From Candidatus Aminicenantota bacterium (lineage in GTDB: Bacteria; Acidobacteriota; Aminicenantia; Aminicenantales; Saccharicenantaceae), in the NCBI GenBank assembly GCA_026393975.1, contig JAPKZD010000025.1, forward strand, positions 62,001 to 126,000: a stretch of 64,000 nucleotides of DNA, given 5' to 3'. Positions 15,167 to 23,663 of the stretch are shown here, piece by piece (positions within the stretch are counted from its first letter, which is position 1; each line of letters starts with the position of its first letter). The notes under the pieces were generated by a model. It saw nothing but the letters and a program-made list of their open reading frames with translations, had not been told where the DNA came from and ran no database searches. The translations under genes were made by a program, and so were the position numbers.

Positions 15167-17251
15167 ATGACAACGAAACGCGCCGCGACCGTTCTTTTCA
15201 TCCTGCTCTTCGGCGCTCTCCTCGCCGCGCCGGCCGCCTCCGCCGGCGAGAAGGGCCAGAAGCCGAAACTCCCTGAGAACTACAAAAAATGGCTCGATGA
15301 GGAGGTCGTCTACATCATCGCGCCCCTGGAAAGAGACGTCTTCCTCAAGCTCCAGACCGACCGGGAGCGCGACCTCTTCATCGAAGCCTTCTGGAAACAG
15401 CGCGACCCGACTCCCGGGGACGCGGAGAACGAATTCAAGACCGAGCACTACCGCCGTATCGACCACGCCAACCGGTATCTCGGCCGGGACGCGCCGCGCC
15501 CGGGATGGAAGACGGACCGGGGCCGCATCTACATCATCCTGGGAGAAGCGCGGGACATCCAGAGATTCGAGGGGAAATCCTCGACCTACGACGCCGAGGT
15601 CTGGTTCTACCAGGGGAAAACGGACATGGGGCTGCCGGCGGGCTTCAACCTCGTCTTTTTCAAGGACGGCGGACACGGCGAGTACAAGCTTTACAGCCCG
15701 GTCGGCGACGGGCCCCAAGCCCTGCTGGCGGGCTATTTCGGCGGCCCCGATTATGCGCAAGCCTACGAGAAGCTGCGGGAGGTCGAGCCCGGCCTAGCCG
15801 CCGTCTCGCTCTCGCTCGTCCCCGGCGAAACCGGGGCCGTCTACGGCCAGCCGTCGATGTCGTCCGACCTCCTTATCCAGCGGATCGAATCGGCCCCGGC
15901 CCGCGGCGTCGAGGCCAAGTACGCCCAGAAATTCCTCCAGTATAAGGACCTCGTCGAGGTCGAGTACACCGCGAACTACCTCGACAGCGACAGCCTCTTC
16001 AAGGTCTTCCGCGACCCTTCGGGCCTCACCTTCGTCCATTATGCCGTCGAGCCCCGGCGGCTGTCCGTGAACCAGTACGAGAACAAGTACTATACGACCC
16101 TCAAAGTCAACGGCCGGGTCACGACCGCCGACGGCCGCCTCGTCCACCAGTTCGACAAAACCGTTTCCTTGGACATGACCGCCGAGCAGATGAAGGAGGC
16201 GAGCGGGGCGCCCTTCGATTTCCAAGACCTCTTCCCCCTCCTCGGCGGCGACTACAGCTTGTCCGTCCTGATCAAGAACGAGGCCTCGAAGGAGTTCACC
16301 GCTGTCGAGCAGGCCCTGCGCATCCCCCAGGGCGGAGCGGCCGTTCAACTGACCCAGCCGCTCCTCGGCTACAAAGTCGTTCGCCTGGAGCCGGCCGAGC
16401 GCCGGATGAAGGCCTTCCGCGTCGGCCCTTTCCAGATCTACTGCCAGCCGAACCGGGTTTTCGCGAGGAAGGAAACGCTGGCCGTCCTCTTCCAGATCAA
16501 CAACTTGGCCGACGAGGTCGCAGCCCGTGGCGAGGTCAGGGTCGAATTCCTCAAGGACGGCCAGCCGTTCCGGGATATCCGCCGGAAGCCCTCGGATTAC
16601 CCCGAATTGCCGACCGTCCTCGAGGAGGTTTCCCTCGCCGACTTCCCTCCCGCCCACTACATGGTGCGCGTCTCGATCGTGAACGCCGGCGCCGAGATCG
16701 TTTCGTCCACCGAGGAGTTCGACCTGTCTTTCGCCGAGTCCATCCCTCGGCCCTGGTTCTCTTCCCGCATCCTGCCCGAAGCGGGGGACCCGGTCTACCC
16801 AGAGATCATGGGCGCCCAACTCTTCAACGTCGGCCGCTACCAGGAGTCGCGTGTGTTCCTAGAGCGGGCCTTTCAGAAGAAGCCGGATTCGGAGGACACG
16901 GCGACAAACCTGGCTCGCGTGTATCTCGCGCTTGCCGACGCCGCGTCCGCCGCGAGGACACTCGCCCCCTTCATCGGTCCCCAAAAAACGGCGAAGTACG
17001 ATACGTCCCTCCTCGCCGCCGAGGCCCTGAAGAGGACGGGCGAGTTCGGCCGGGCCGTCGAGCTTCTCGACCGAGCCATCGTGCACTTCGGCGTCAACGC
17101 CGTCCTCCTGAACTCGGCCGGGGAGTGCTACGCGGGCTTGGGAAAGATCAAAGAGGCATTGGCGGCCTTCGAAAAATCGCTCGAGCTCAGCCCCGACCAG
17201 CCCGAAGTCAGGAAAAGGGTCGAAGAGCTGAGGAAGAAAGTTCCGCTCTAG
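15167..17251 (+). CDS. GWxTD-domain exported protein with C-terminal TPR repeats
   Basis: A 694-residue protein with a signal peptide (residues 1-27, cleavage after ASA). The GWxTD domain spans about residues 35-190, with the naming motif at PGWKTDRGRIYIILG and a DPTPGDAENEF segment before it. A long beta-rich middle region follows, then two or three TPR-like helical repeats (about residues 545-690: VGRYQESRVFLERAF, AVELLDRAIVHFG, EALAAFEKSLELSPDQ). GWxTD proteins are frequent in Acidobacteriota and Aminicenantota; their function is unknown. The gene converges on the kinase, and the two stop codons share a CTAG at 17248-17251. Confidence 0.85.
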   Translation: MTTKRAATVLFILLFGALLAAPAASAGEKGQKPKLPENYKKWLDEEVVYIIAPLERDVFLKLQTDRERDLFIEAFWKQRDPTPGDAENEFKTEHYRRIDHANRYLGRDAPRPGWKTDRGRIYIILGEARDIQRFEGKSSTYDAEVWFYQGKTDMGLPAGFNLVFFKDGGHGEYKLYSPVGDGPQALLAGYFGGPDYAQAYEKLREVEPGLAAVSLSLVPGETGAVYGQPSMSSDLLIQRIESAPARGVEAKYAQKFLQYKDLVEVEYTANYLDSDSLFKVFRDPSGLTFVHYAVEPRRLSVNQYENKYYTTLKVNGRVTTADGRLVHQFDKTVSLDMTAEQMKEASGAPFDFQDLFPLLGGDYSLSVLIKNEASKEFTAVEQALRIPQGGAAVQLTQPLLGYKVVRLEPAERRMKAFRVGPFQIYCQPNRVFARKETLAVLFQINNLADEVAARGEVRVEFLKDGQPFRDIRRKPSDYPELPTVLEEVSLADFPPAHYMVRVSIVNAGAEIVSSTEEFDLSFAESIPRPWFSSRILPEAGDPVYPEIMGAQLFNVGRYQESRVFLERAFQKKPDSEDTATNLARVYLALADAASAARTLAPFIGPQKTAKYDTSLLAAEALKRTGEFGRAVELLDRAIVHFGVNAVLLNSAGECYAGLGKIKEALAAFEKSLELSPDQPEVRKRVEELRKKVPL

Positions 17252-18645
17252 CCCTTGCCGGCCTTCGGCAAAGAAGCGGGGAGCGCCTCCTCGCGCGCGT
17301 AGACGACACCCACCTGCCGGAGCATCGTCTGGGCCTCGGCCTCCGGGATCTCCGATTTGACTTCGGCCGTGACGTCGCGGCCGACATAAAGCCGCTGGTT
17401 GAGCTCCTCGATGAGCGCGGTGATGCGGATGTAGACCTTGGCCGGGGCCTTGTCCAGGACGATGGTCACGTGGTTTTCGCGGATGACGACGAGCCGGACC
17501 TCCGGGAACTTAGCGATCTTCTTCGTGAACGCGGCCAGGCGCCGCTTTTTCCGGTTGCGGATGTACCGGTAAAAGAAGAGGGCTATGAAGGCCGGGCCGA
17601 TGAGACCGCCCCAGTTGAAATTCGCGGCCACCAGAACGGCGGCCAGGGCAACGGCCCCGGCCAGGATGGCCAGCCCCTTGTAGCCGCCCGGGAACGACGT
17701 CTTCAGCCAATCAGCCCAGTTGCGCAGGCGGGTGCCGGCGGGGAGTCTCGGGCTCGTCCCCGTCTCGAGGTCGTGTTTCAAATGCCGGAGGTCCGCCGCC
17801 AGGGCGTGGGCGTCGGGATAGCGGTCGTCCGGGTTCTTCCGGAGGCAACGGAAGACGATGCGGTGGAGCTCGGGTGTGAGGTTGCGGCGGACGATGGTCA
17901 CCGGCCTGGCCTCTTCATAGGCGATGGCGTGCATCGTGTCGAGGGGGGTCTCGCCCTTGAACGGCAGTTCGGACGTGACCATCTCGTAGAGGACGGTGCC
18001 GAGGGAGAAGATGTCGCTGCGGCGGTCGAGCTCTTTCCCCCGGGCCTGCTCGGGGCTCATGTAGCTGAGCGTGCCCATGACCGCCCCGGCCATGGTGTGG
18101 ACCCGCCCGCGGGTCAGGGTTCGGTCGAGATCGGCGGACGCCGCCGGCTCCAGGGCTCCGGATTCGACGAGCTTGGCTAGGCCGAAGTCGAGGAGCTTGG
18201 CGTGGCCGTCCCGGGTGACCATGATATTGTCGGACTTGATGTCGCGGTGGAGGATTCCGGCGTCGTGGGCCTTGGCCAGGCCCTCGGCGATCTGGAGGGC
18301 GATCTCGATCGCCCCGAGGAGGTCGAGCTCGCCGTCGGCGATGAGCCGGCTGACGGTCCGGCCGTCGACGTATTCCATGGCGATGAACAGGTTCCCGTCG
18401 ACTTCGTCGATGTCGTAGACCTGGGCGATGGCCGGGTGGGAGATGGCCGCCGCGGACCGGGCCTCGAGGAGAAAACGGCTCCGTCTCTCGGGATTGGCGA
18501 CGAGGCCGGGTGTGATCGTCTTGAGGGCCACCAGGCGGTCGAGGCGGGTGTCCCGGGCCCGGTAGACGACCCCCATGCCGCCCTTGCCGAGCTGGGCTTC
18601 GACCCGGTAATGCTTGAGAGTTTTTCCGACCATGCCTTTTATCAC
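17248..18645 (-). CDS. Membrane-anchored Ser/Thr protein kinase (PknB-like)
   Basis: A 465-residue protein. Residues 10-290 form a Hanks-type kinase with the glycine loop LGKGGMGVVYRA, the ATP lysine in VALKT, catalytic HRDIKSDN, metal-binding DFGLA and SPEQARG in the activation segment, so it should be active. Two hydrophobic stretches (about 323-345 and 348-365) anchor it. The C-terminal ~95 residues form an alpha/beta domain I do not recognise. The start could be Met1 or Met5 (MVGKTLKHYRV), which fits the family better. Its 3' end overlaps the GWxTD gene by 4 bases, tail to tail. Substrates are unknown. Confidence 0.9.
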   Translation of the reverse strand: MIKGMVGKTLKHYRVEAQLGKGGMGVVYRARDTRLDRLVALKTITPGLVANPERRSRFLLEARSAAAISHPAIAQVYDIDEVDGNLFIAMEYVDGRTVSRLIADGELDLLGAIEIALQIAEGLAKAHDAGILHRDIKSDNIMVTRDGHAKLLDFGLAKLVESGALEPAASADLDRTLTRGRVHTMAGAVMGTLSYMSPEQARGKELDRRSDIFSLGTVLYEMVTSELPFKGETPLDTMHAIAYEEARPVTIVRRNLTPELHRIVFRCLRKNPDDRYPDAHALAADLRHLKHDLETGTSPRLPAGTRLRNWADWLKTSFPGGYKGLAILAGAVALAAVLVAANFNWGGLIGPAFIALFFYRYIRNRKKRRLAAFTKKIAKFPEVRLVVIRENHVTIVLDKAPAKVYIRITALIEELNQRLYVGRDVTAEVKSEIPEAEAQTMLRQVGVVYAREEALPASLPKAGKG

Positions 18646-18753
18646 TAAATATCATACGCGGGGATGGGGGGTCAATCGTTCCGTGGGGCGCAAGATTGAA
18701 ATGGGAGCGTTTTTGGGATAAAAGAGAGAGATCTGCTTCTTGTGGAGGCGATC

Positions 18754-19926
18754 ATGAGAACATCCGTACGGAATACGACTCTCGCCGTCCTCGTCCTCGC
18801 CCTGGCGTTCGGCACCTTCGCCTGCAGGAAGGATGCCGGCGGGCCGGCGGGGACCGCGGCGGGCAAAGGAGACCGGATGATGGAAGTCAAGAGAGAGCTT
18901 TTCGGACGTCTCGCCGACGGCACGGCCGTCGATATCTACATCCTGACCAATAAATCCGGGATCGAAGCCCGGGTCATGACCTACGGGGCGATCCTGGTTT
19001 CCCTCCGCCTGCCGGACCGGAACGGCGCTTTCGCCGACGTCAACCTCGGCTTCGACAACCTCGAGGGATACCTCGGGACGCATCCGTATTTCGGGGTCAT
19101 CGTCGGCCGGTACGCCAACCGGATCGCCAAGGGCCGGTTCACCCTCGACGGGGTCGAATACACGCTGGCCCAAAACAATAACGGCAACAGCCTGCACGGC
19201 GGGCTCAAGGGCTTCGACAAGGTCGTCTGGAAACCCGAGCCGGTCCAAACCGCCGATGGCGTGGGTGTCAAGCTGACCTACCTGAGCAAAGACATGGAGG
19301 AGGGCTATCCCGGCAATCTCTCAGTCACGGTCGTCTACATGCTGACGAACGCCGACGAGCTCAAGATCAGCTACGAAGCCGAGACCGACAAGAAGACCCC
19401 CGTCAACCTGACCAACCACGCCTACTGGAATCTCAAGGGGGAGGGGAACGGCGACGTCCTCGGCCACGTGCTCCGGCTCGAGGCCGACTCGTACACGGCG
19501 GTCGATTCGGCGGCCAACCTCATCCCGACCGGCGAGATCTTGAGCGTGGCCGGGACGCCGTTCGATTTCACGTCCCCCCACGCGATCGGCGAACGGATCG
19601 CTCAAGTCGAGGGCGGTTACGATCACAACTTTGTCCTCCGCGGCGGCGGCGGGGAGCTGGCCCTGGCCGCGCGGGTCGAGGAGCCGGGAAGCGGGCGGGC
19701 GATGGAGATCTATACCGACCAGCCGGCCATCCAGCTCTACACGGGCAATTTCCTGGACGGCACGGTCGTCGGCAAGGGCGGCAAGGCCTACCAGAAGCAC
19801 TACGCCTTCTGCCTCGAGACCCAGCATTTCCCTGATTCGCCGAACCACCCGAACTTCCCCTCGACTATCCTGGAGCCGGGGCAGAAATACCGCACCGTCA
19901 CGGTCCACAAGTTTTACGTGAAATAA
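18754..19926 (+). CDS. galM: Aldose 1-epimerase (galactose mutarotase), lipoprotein
   Basis: A 390-residue protein with a lipoprotein signal (LVLALAFGTFAC) followed by an aldose 1-epimerase domain. Family motifs include NRIAKGRFTLDGVEY, NSLHGGLKGFDKVVW with an active-site His, TNHAYWNL with the second His and ETQHFPDSPNHPNFPS with the general-base Glu. It interconverts the alpha and beta anomers of sugars such as galactose, xylose or arabinose. I chose the ATG at 18754, which has GGAGG 5 bases before it; a GTG at 18742 would consume that ribosome site. Export as a lipoprotein suits a role next to secreted glycosidases. Confidence 0.9.
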   Translation: MRTSVRNTTLAVLVLALAFGTFACRKDAGGPAGTAAGKGDRMMEVKRELFGRLADGTAVDIYILTNKSGIEARVMTYGAILVSLRLPDRNGAFADVNLGFDNLEGYLGTHPYFGVIVGRYANRIAKGRFTLDGVEYTLAQNNNGNSLHGGLKGFDKVVWKPEPVQTADGVGVKLTYLSKDMEEGYPGNLSVTVVYMLTNADELKISYEAETDKKTPVNLTNHAYWNLKGEGNGDVLGHVLRLEADSYTAVDSAANLIPTGEILSVAGTPFDFTSPHAIGERIAQVEGGYDHNFVLRGGGGELALAARVEEPGSGRAMEIYTDQPAIQLYTGNFLDGTVVGKGGKAYQKHYAFCLETQHFPDSPNHPNFPSTILEPGQKYRTVTVHKFYVK

Positions 19927-19934
19927 AACGAAAT

Positions 19935-20306
19935 TCAGCGCTTCTCCGGGATGACCTCGAGCCAGTAGCCGTCGGGATCCTCGATGAAATAGATCCCCAT
20001 CGCGGGGTTCTCGTAGCAGACGATGCCCATCTCTTTGTGTTTGGCGTATGCGGCGGCATAGTCGTCGACCGTGAAAGCCAGATGGATCTCGTTGTCGCCG
20101 AGGTTATAGGGTTCCTTCCGGTCGCGGAGCCAGGTCAGCTCGAGTCGATGGGACGTCCGGCCGTCGCCGAGATAGACGAGGACAAAGCTCCCGTCCTTGG
20201 CTTCGTGACGGCGGACCTCTTCGAGGCCGAGCGCGGACTTATAGAACACCAGGCTTTCTTCGAGATCCAGGACGTTGATGTTGTTGTGGGCGAAAGTGAA
20301 TTTCAT
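19935..20306 (-). CDS. Glyoxalase I-like VOC family protein
   Basis: A 123-residue protein with the two beta-alpha-beta-beta-beta modules of the vicinal oxygen chelate fold. The metal-ligand positions of glyoxalase I can be seen: His in FAHNNINV, Glu in RLELTW, His in EIHLAFTVDD and Glu in YWLEVIP. This suggests lactoylglutathione lyase-type chemistry, detoxifying methylglyoxal, though the thiol cofactor in this organism is unknown. It converges on galM with an 8-base gap. Cytoplasmic. Assignment to glyoxalase I rather than another VOC enzyme is probable because all four ligands are present. Confidence 0.82.
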   Translation of the reverse strand: MKFTFAHNNINVLDLEESLVFYKSALGLEEVRRHEAKDGSFVLVYLGDGRTSHRLELTWLRDRKEPYNLGDNEIHLAFTVDDYAAAYAKHKEMGIVCYENPAMGIYFIEDPDGYWLEVIPEKR

Positions 20307-20379
20307 GGAGCCTCCCGGGAAAAGGATAGTCGAAATGCCGGGTCCCTGTCGAGGCTTAGCGGAAGAGTGGGGCAGCGAA

Positions 20380-20410
20380 GGGGGACATCACCCCTTGGCA
20401 GGTGTCCCCC
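20380..20410. repeat. REP-like hairpin beginning GGGGGACA
   Basis: GGGGGACA at 20380-20387 is complementary to TGTCCCCC at 20403-20410, with a 15-base partly self-paired centre. It sits in the 126-base gap between two minus-strand genes. It shares the GGGACA/TGTCCC stem core with the larger hairpin at 34139-34206, which suggests a dispersed palindromic repeat family. Confidence 0.5.
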
Positions 20411-20432
20411 GAGCAGCACCGAGCCGATCCAG

Positions 20433-21143
20433 TTAGCGGAGGCTCGGGGTGATGAAGCCCTCGATGAATGCGGCCACGAGCAGGAGCGGCAGGACGACGA
20501 GGAGAAACGAACGGAAGACGTTCCTGGCCAGGCTCTCCGTCGGATCGACGGCCGCGGGCGGCTGCGGCTGTTGTCCGTTCCTTCTTTGATGCCACGCGGC
20601 GACGGCCTTCTTCCCCATACCGGCCGAAAGATAGAGGCCGAGACTCGTCGTGTAGAGGACGGCGGTGAGCTCGAAAACACCGTGGGGGAGGATCTTGGTC
20701 AGGACGAGCCGGGGGACGTCGAGGCCCTGGTGTTTCGTGACGGAGACGAGAAGACCCAGGACGCCGCCGTTGAGGAGCGGGTCGAGGATGGGCAGGAAGA
20801 GGAAAGGGACCACGCCCGCCGCTATAGCGACGACGGAGGCGCGGGCGTTGTGGTAGAAGAGAGTCAATGCCAGGACGAGCGGCGAGCCCTGGAGCTTGAT
20901 GTCCTTGAGCGCTCGGATCACGAAGTCCAGGGCCTTCTTTTCCTGTCCTGGACTAAGCATGAAAAAGACGAAGCCGACGACGAAGCCCGCGCCGAGGGCC
21001 CGCGCGGCGTACTTGAAATACTTCCTGTAGTGCTTGCGCCAGGCGTCCCGTTCTTCCCGGTAGAGACGCCTGATGAGGCCCGGCGGCCGCCCGGGGACGG
21101 GCGGCTTCCCGTTCGGGCCCTGCGCGAGATCCGGATCGCTCAT
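20433..21143 (-). CDS. SpoIIM-family membrane protein (stage II sporulation protein M-like)
   Basis: A 236-residue protein with a proline-rich cytoplasmic N-terminus (residues 1-45) and about five membrane segments. The family signature is clear: FYHNARASVVAIAAGVVP, then ILPHGVFELTAVLYTTSLGLYL with the conserved His-Gly-x-x-Glu, and the C-terminal AAFIEGFITP. Members occur widely in non-sporulating bacteria, often beside RDD-family or MoxR genes, and their general function is unclear. No such neighbour is seen here; it is 15 bases downstream of the sugar porter on the same strand and may share its transcript. Confidence 0.85.
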   Translation of the reverse strand: MSDPDLAQGPNGKPPVPGRPPGLIRRLYREERDAWRKHYRKYFKYAARALGAGFVVGFVFFMLSPGQEKKALDFVIRALKDIKLQGSPLVLALTLFYHNARASVVAIAAGVVPFLFLPILDPLLNGGVLGLLVSVTKHQGLDVPRLVLTKILPHGVFELTAVLYTTSLGLYLSAGMGKKAVAAWHQRRNGQQPQPPAAVDPTESLARNVFRSFLLVVLPLLLVAAFIEGFITPSLR

Positions 21144-21158
21144 CGATTTTTCCAGGGG

Positions 21159-22556
21159 CTAGCGGCCGACGAACTCCCGCTCGATCTGTTCCAATGTTTT
21201 TCCCTTGGTCTCCCGGACGCGGGACCTGATGAAGATGAAACCGAGGACGCTCGTCCCGGCGTAGATCCAGAACGTCCCGGCCGGGCCGAGGCCCTTGTTG
21301 AGGAGCGGGAAGGTGTAGGTTAGCACGAAACAGGCTGACCAGAGGGAAACCGTCGAAACGGACATGGCCGCGCCCCGAATACGGTTGGGGAAGATCTCCG
21401 AGAGGAGGACCCATGTCACCGGGGCGAGGGACAGGGCGTAGAGGGCCATGGCGACGACAACGAGGGCCAGGAGATGAACGCCCTTGCTGTGGAAGGCGTA
21501 GCTCGCGCCGATGAGGCCGAAGACGACGGCCAGACCCGCGGAGCCGGCCATCATCAGGGGCTTCCGGCCCAGCCTGTCGACGAGGCGGATGGCGATGAGG
21601 GTGAAGATCAGGTTGACCGTGCCGGTGATGACGATATTGAAAAGGACGTCGCTCACGCCGTAGCCCGCGGCGGTGAAGATCTCCTCGGCGTAATAGAAGA
21701 TAACGTTGATGCCGCACCATTGTTGGTAGATCGCCAGGACGACGCCGACGACAAGGACCTTGGTCAGGCCCGGCCCGAGGAGAGAGCGGAAGTGGACCTT
21801 CCGGATCTCGCCGGTCGCCAGGGTGTCGCGGATCTCACCCAGGGCCTGCCCGGCGAAGCCGGTCCCGCCGACCCTGGCCAGGATCTTTTCGGCTTCCGCA
21901 TCGCGCCCGTTCTTGACCAGCCAGCGCGGGCTTTCCGGGATGAGGAACATCAGCAGGAAGAAGAGAAAAGCGGGGACGGCCTCGGCGCCGAACATCCAGC
22001 GCCAGCCGGTCTGTCCGTTCCAGGAAGCGAGGATGTCGGCGGCCGTGGCCCCGGCCGGGACGGGCTTGGCGATGAGCCAGTTGACGAGCTGGGCGGCCAG
22101 GATGCCGATGACGATGGTCAGCTGGTTGACGGAGACGAACTTGCCCCGCATCGCGGCCGGCGAGATCTCGGCGATGTACATGGGCGAGAGGTTCGAGGCC
22201 AGGCCGATGGCGACGCCGCCGAGGATGCGGTTCCCGATGAAGAACGAGAAGCTCGGGGCCAAGGCGGTCAGGATGCCCGTCCCGGTGAAGAGGAACCCGG
22301 CCAGGATGAGGAGCCGTTTCCGGCCGAAACGGTCGCTCAGCCCGCCGGAGACGAGCGACCCGATGAGACAGCCGACGAGGGCGCTCGACATGGCCCAGCC
22401 GATCTGGGACGGTGTCGTCAGTCCGAAGAATTTCTCGTAGAAGGGCTTGGCCCCGCCGATGACGACCCAATCGTAGCCGAAGAGAAGCCCGCCCATGGCC
22501 GAGACGAGTGCCGTTGTCCAGATAAAGCGCATGTTGAAAGCGGGGCGTTCGCTCAT
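21159..22556 (-). CDS. Sugar porter, MFS family (XylE/GLUT-like)
   Basis: A 465-residue protein with 12 membrane helices. Sugar-porter signatures: GYDWVVIGG in helix 1, GGLSDRFGRKRLL between helices 2 and 3, PESPRWLV in the central loop, the second-half RLVDRLGRKPLM and PVTWVLLSEIFPNRIRG. This proton-sugar symporter group imports xylose, arabinose, galactose or glucose. It is the only obvious sugar importer in the window and could supply the araB/araD pathway. It is divergent from the glycyl-radical activase gene. The ATG at the stated 5' end has AGGAG a few bases before it. Confidence 0.9.
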   Translation of the reverse strand: MSERPAFNMRFIWTTALVSAMGGLLFGYDWVVIGGAKPFYEKFFGLTTPSQIGWAMSSALVGCLIGSLVSGGLSDRFGRKRLLILAGFLFTGTGILTALAPSFSFFIGNRILGGVAIGLASNLSPMYIAEISPAAMRGKFVSVNQLTIVIGILAAQLVNWLIAKPVPAGATAADILASWNGQTGWRWMFGAEAVPAFLFFLLMFLIPESPRWLVKNGRDAEAEKILARVGGTGFAGQALGEIRDTLATGEIRKVHFRSLLGPGLTKVLVVGVVLAIYQQWCGINVIFYYAEEIFTAAGYGVSDVLFNIVITGTVNLIFTLIAIRLVDRLGRKPLMMAGSAGLAVVFGLIGASYAFHSKGVHLLALVVVAMALYALSLAPVTWVLLSEIFPNRIRGAAMSVSTVSLWSACFVLTYTFPLLNKGLGPAGTFWIYAGTSVLGFIFIRSRVRETKGKTLEQIEREFVGR

Positions 22557-22670
22557 GGCTTCTCCTAACGGTCCGGCGCCGGACTCCTGTCGGGGCCGCC
22601 GGATGACCCCGGAAAGGGATTTTTATACCAAATCAGGGGAAAAGTGTAGAAGTTTCGTCTAAAATAATGC

Positions 22671-22699
22671 TTGATTTGTGGTCTGATATCTGATATATT
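22671..22699 (+). promoter_or_regulatory. Promoter of the glycyl-radical enzyme operon
   Basis: TTGATT (22671-22676) and TATATT (22694-22699) are separated by exactly 17 bases, upstream of the activase GTG at 22756. A tandem heptamer TCTGATA-TCTGATA (22682-22695) fills the spacer and touches the -10, a possible activator or repressor site. The rest of the 199-base divergent gap holds nothing else I could identify. Confidence 0.5.
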
Positions 22700-22755
22700 A
22701 CGACTAAATAGAGGGCAGAGAGGCCGAAATCGACGGAAACCGCAGAGGATTCAAC

Positions 22756-23661
22756 GTGATTGGCAGGATTTTCGACATCAAACGCTACTCGATCCACGAC
22801 GGGCCGGGCATCCGGACGACCGTCTTCCTCAAAGGCTGTTCCGTGCGCTGTCTCTGGTGCCACAACCCCGAAAGCGTCGACCCCGGACCCGAGCTCATGC
22901 ACTGGCCGGGACGGTGCTCCCGTTGTTACGCTTGTATCGAGGCCTGTCCGAAGGGCGCCATCGCCAAGGACGCCGCGGGCGCCGTCGTCATCGACAGGAA
23001 GGTCTGCGACCTCTGCGGCAAGTGCGCCGAAGCCTGCCTCTACGACGCCATGCAAATGGTCGGCCGCGAGATGAGCGTCGAGGACGTCCTGGCCGAGGTC
23101 GAGAAGGACCGGATTTTTTACGAACAATCGGGTGGGGGCCTGACGCTCTCCGGCGGTGATCCATTCGTCCAGTCCGGGTTCGCCGAAGCGCTCCTCGACG
23201 GTTGCCGCTCCCGCGGCATCCGCACGGCCGTGGACACCGCCGGCTTCTCCAGGAACAGTGTCCTCGACCGCATGGCCTCGAAGACCGACCTCATCCTCTA
23301 CGACCTGAAGTGCATGGACGACGCGCGGCACAAAGAGCTCACCGGCGTTTCGAACGTCCCCATCATCGACAACCTGAAGCGCTTGGCCGTCGGCCGGACC
23401 GAAGTCTGGGTCCGCATCCCGCTTGTTGCCGGCGTCAACGACGACGACGACAATATCCGGCGGACGATCGCCTTTCTCTCGTCCTTGAAAACGATACGGC
23501 GGGTCGGCATTCTGCCCTACCATTCCGGCGGCCTGGAAAAGGCCCGCAGGATCGGGAAAGAATCGCATTTCCGGAAATTCGAGACCCCTTCCGAAGAGCG
23601 CATCGCCGCCGTCGAGGCCGCTTTCCGGGAGGCGGGTTTCGAGGTCCGGCGCGGAGGATGA
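22756..23661 (+). CDS. Glycyl-radical enzyme activating enzyme (radical SAM)
   Basis: A 301-residue protein from a GTG start. The radical SAM motif is CSVRCLWC near residue 29, followed by two ferredoxin-type four-cysteine groups (CSRCYACIEACP and CDLCGKCAEAC), then the SAM-binding SGGDPFVQ. This insertion of two extra clusters is typical of activases for dehydratase-type glycyl-radical enzymes. It uses S-adenosylmethionine to place the glycyl radical on its partner, encoded 2 bases downstream. It acts in the cytoplasm under anoxic conditions and implies an anaerobic host. The presence of HypD next door makes it the HypD activase. Confidence 0.92.
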   Translation: MIGRIFDIKRYSIHDGPGIRTTVFLKGCSVRCLWCHNPESVDPGPELMHWPGRCSRCYACIEACPKGAIAKDAAGAVVIDRKVCDLCGKCAEACLYDAMQMVGREMSVEDVLAEVEKDRIFYEQSGGGLTLSGGDPFVQSGFAEALLDGCRSRGIRTAVDTAGFSRNSVLDRMASKTDLILYDLKCMDDARHKELTGVSNVPIIDNLKRLAVGRTEVWVRIPLVAGVNDDDDNIRRTIAFLSSLKTIRRVGILPYHSGGLEKARRIGKESHFRKFETPSEERIAAVEAAFREAGFEVRRGG

Positions 23662-23663
23662 CC

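Noticed and set aside
18640-18753. Promoters in the kinase-galM divergent gap
   Set aside because: TATGAT and TTGACC on the minus strand are only 13 bases apart, and on the plus strand TTGAAA has no good -10 at 16-18 bases. Not convincing.
20037-22568. Long plus-strand frames at 20037-21323 and 21474-22568
   Set aside because: They are antisense to the VOC protein, SpoIIM-like and sugar porter genes and have no family-like motifs.
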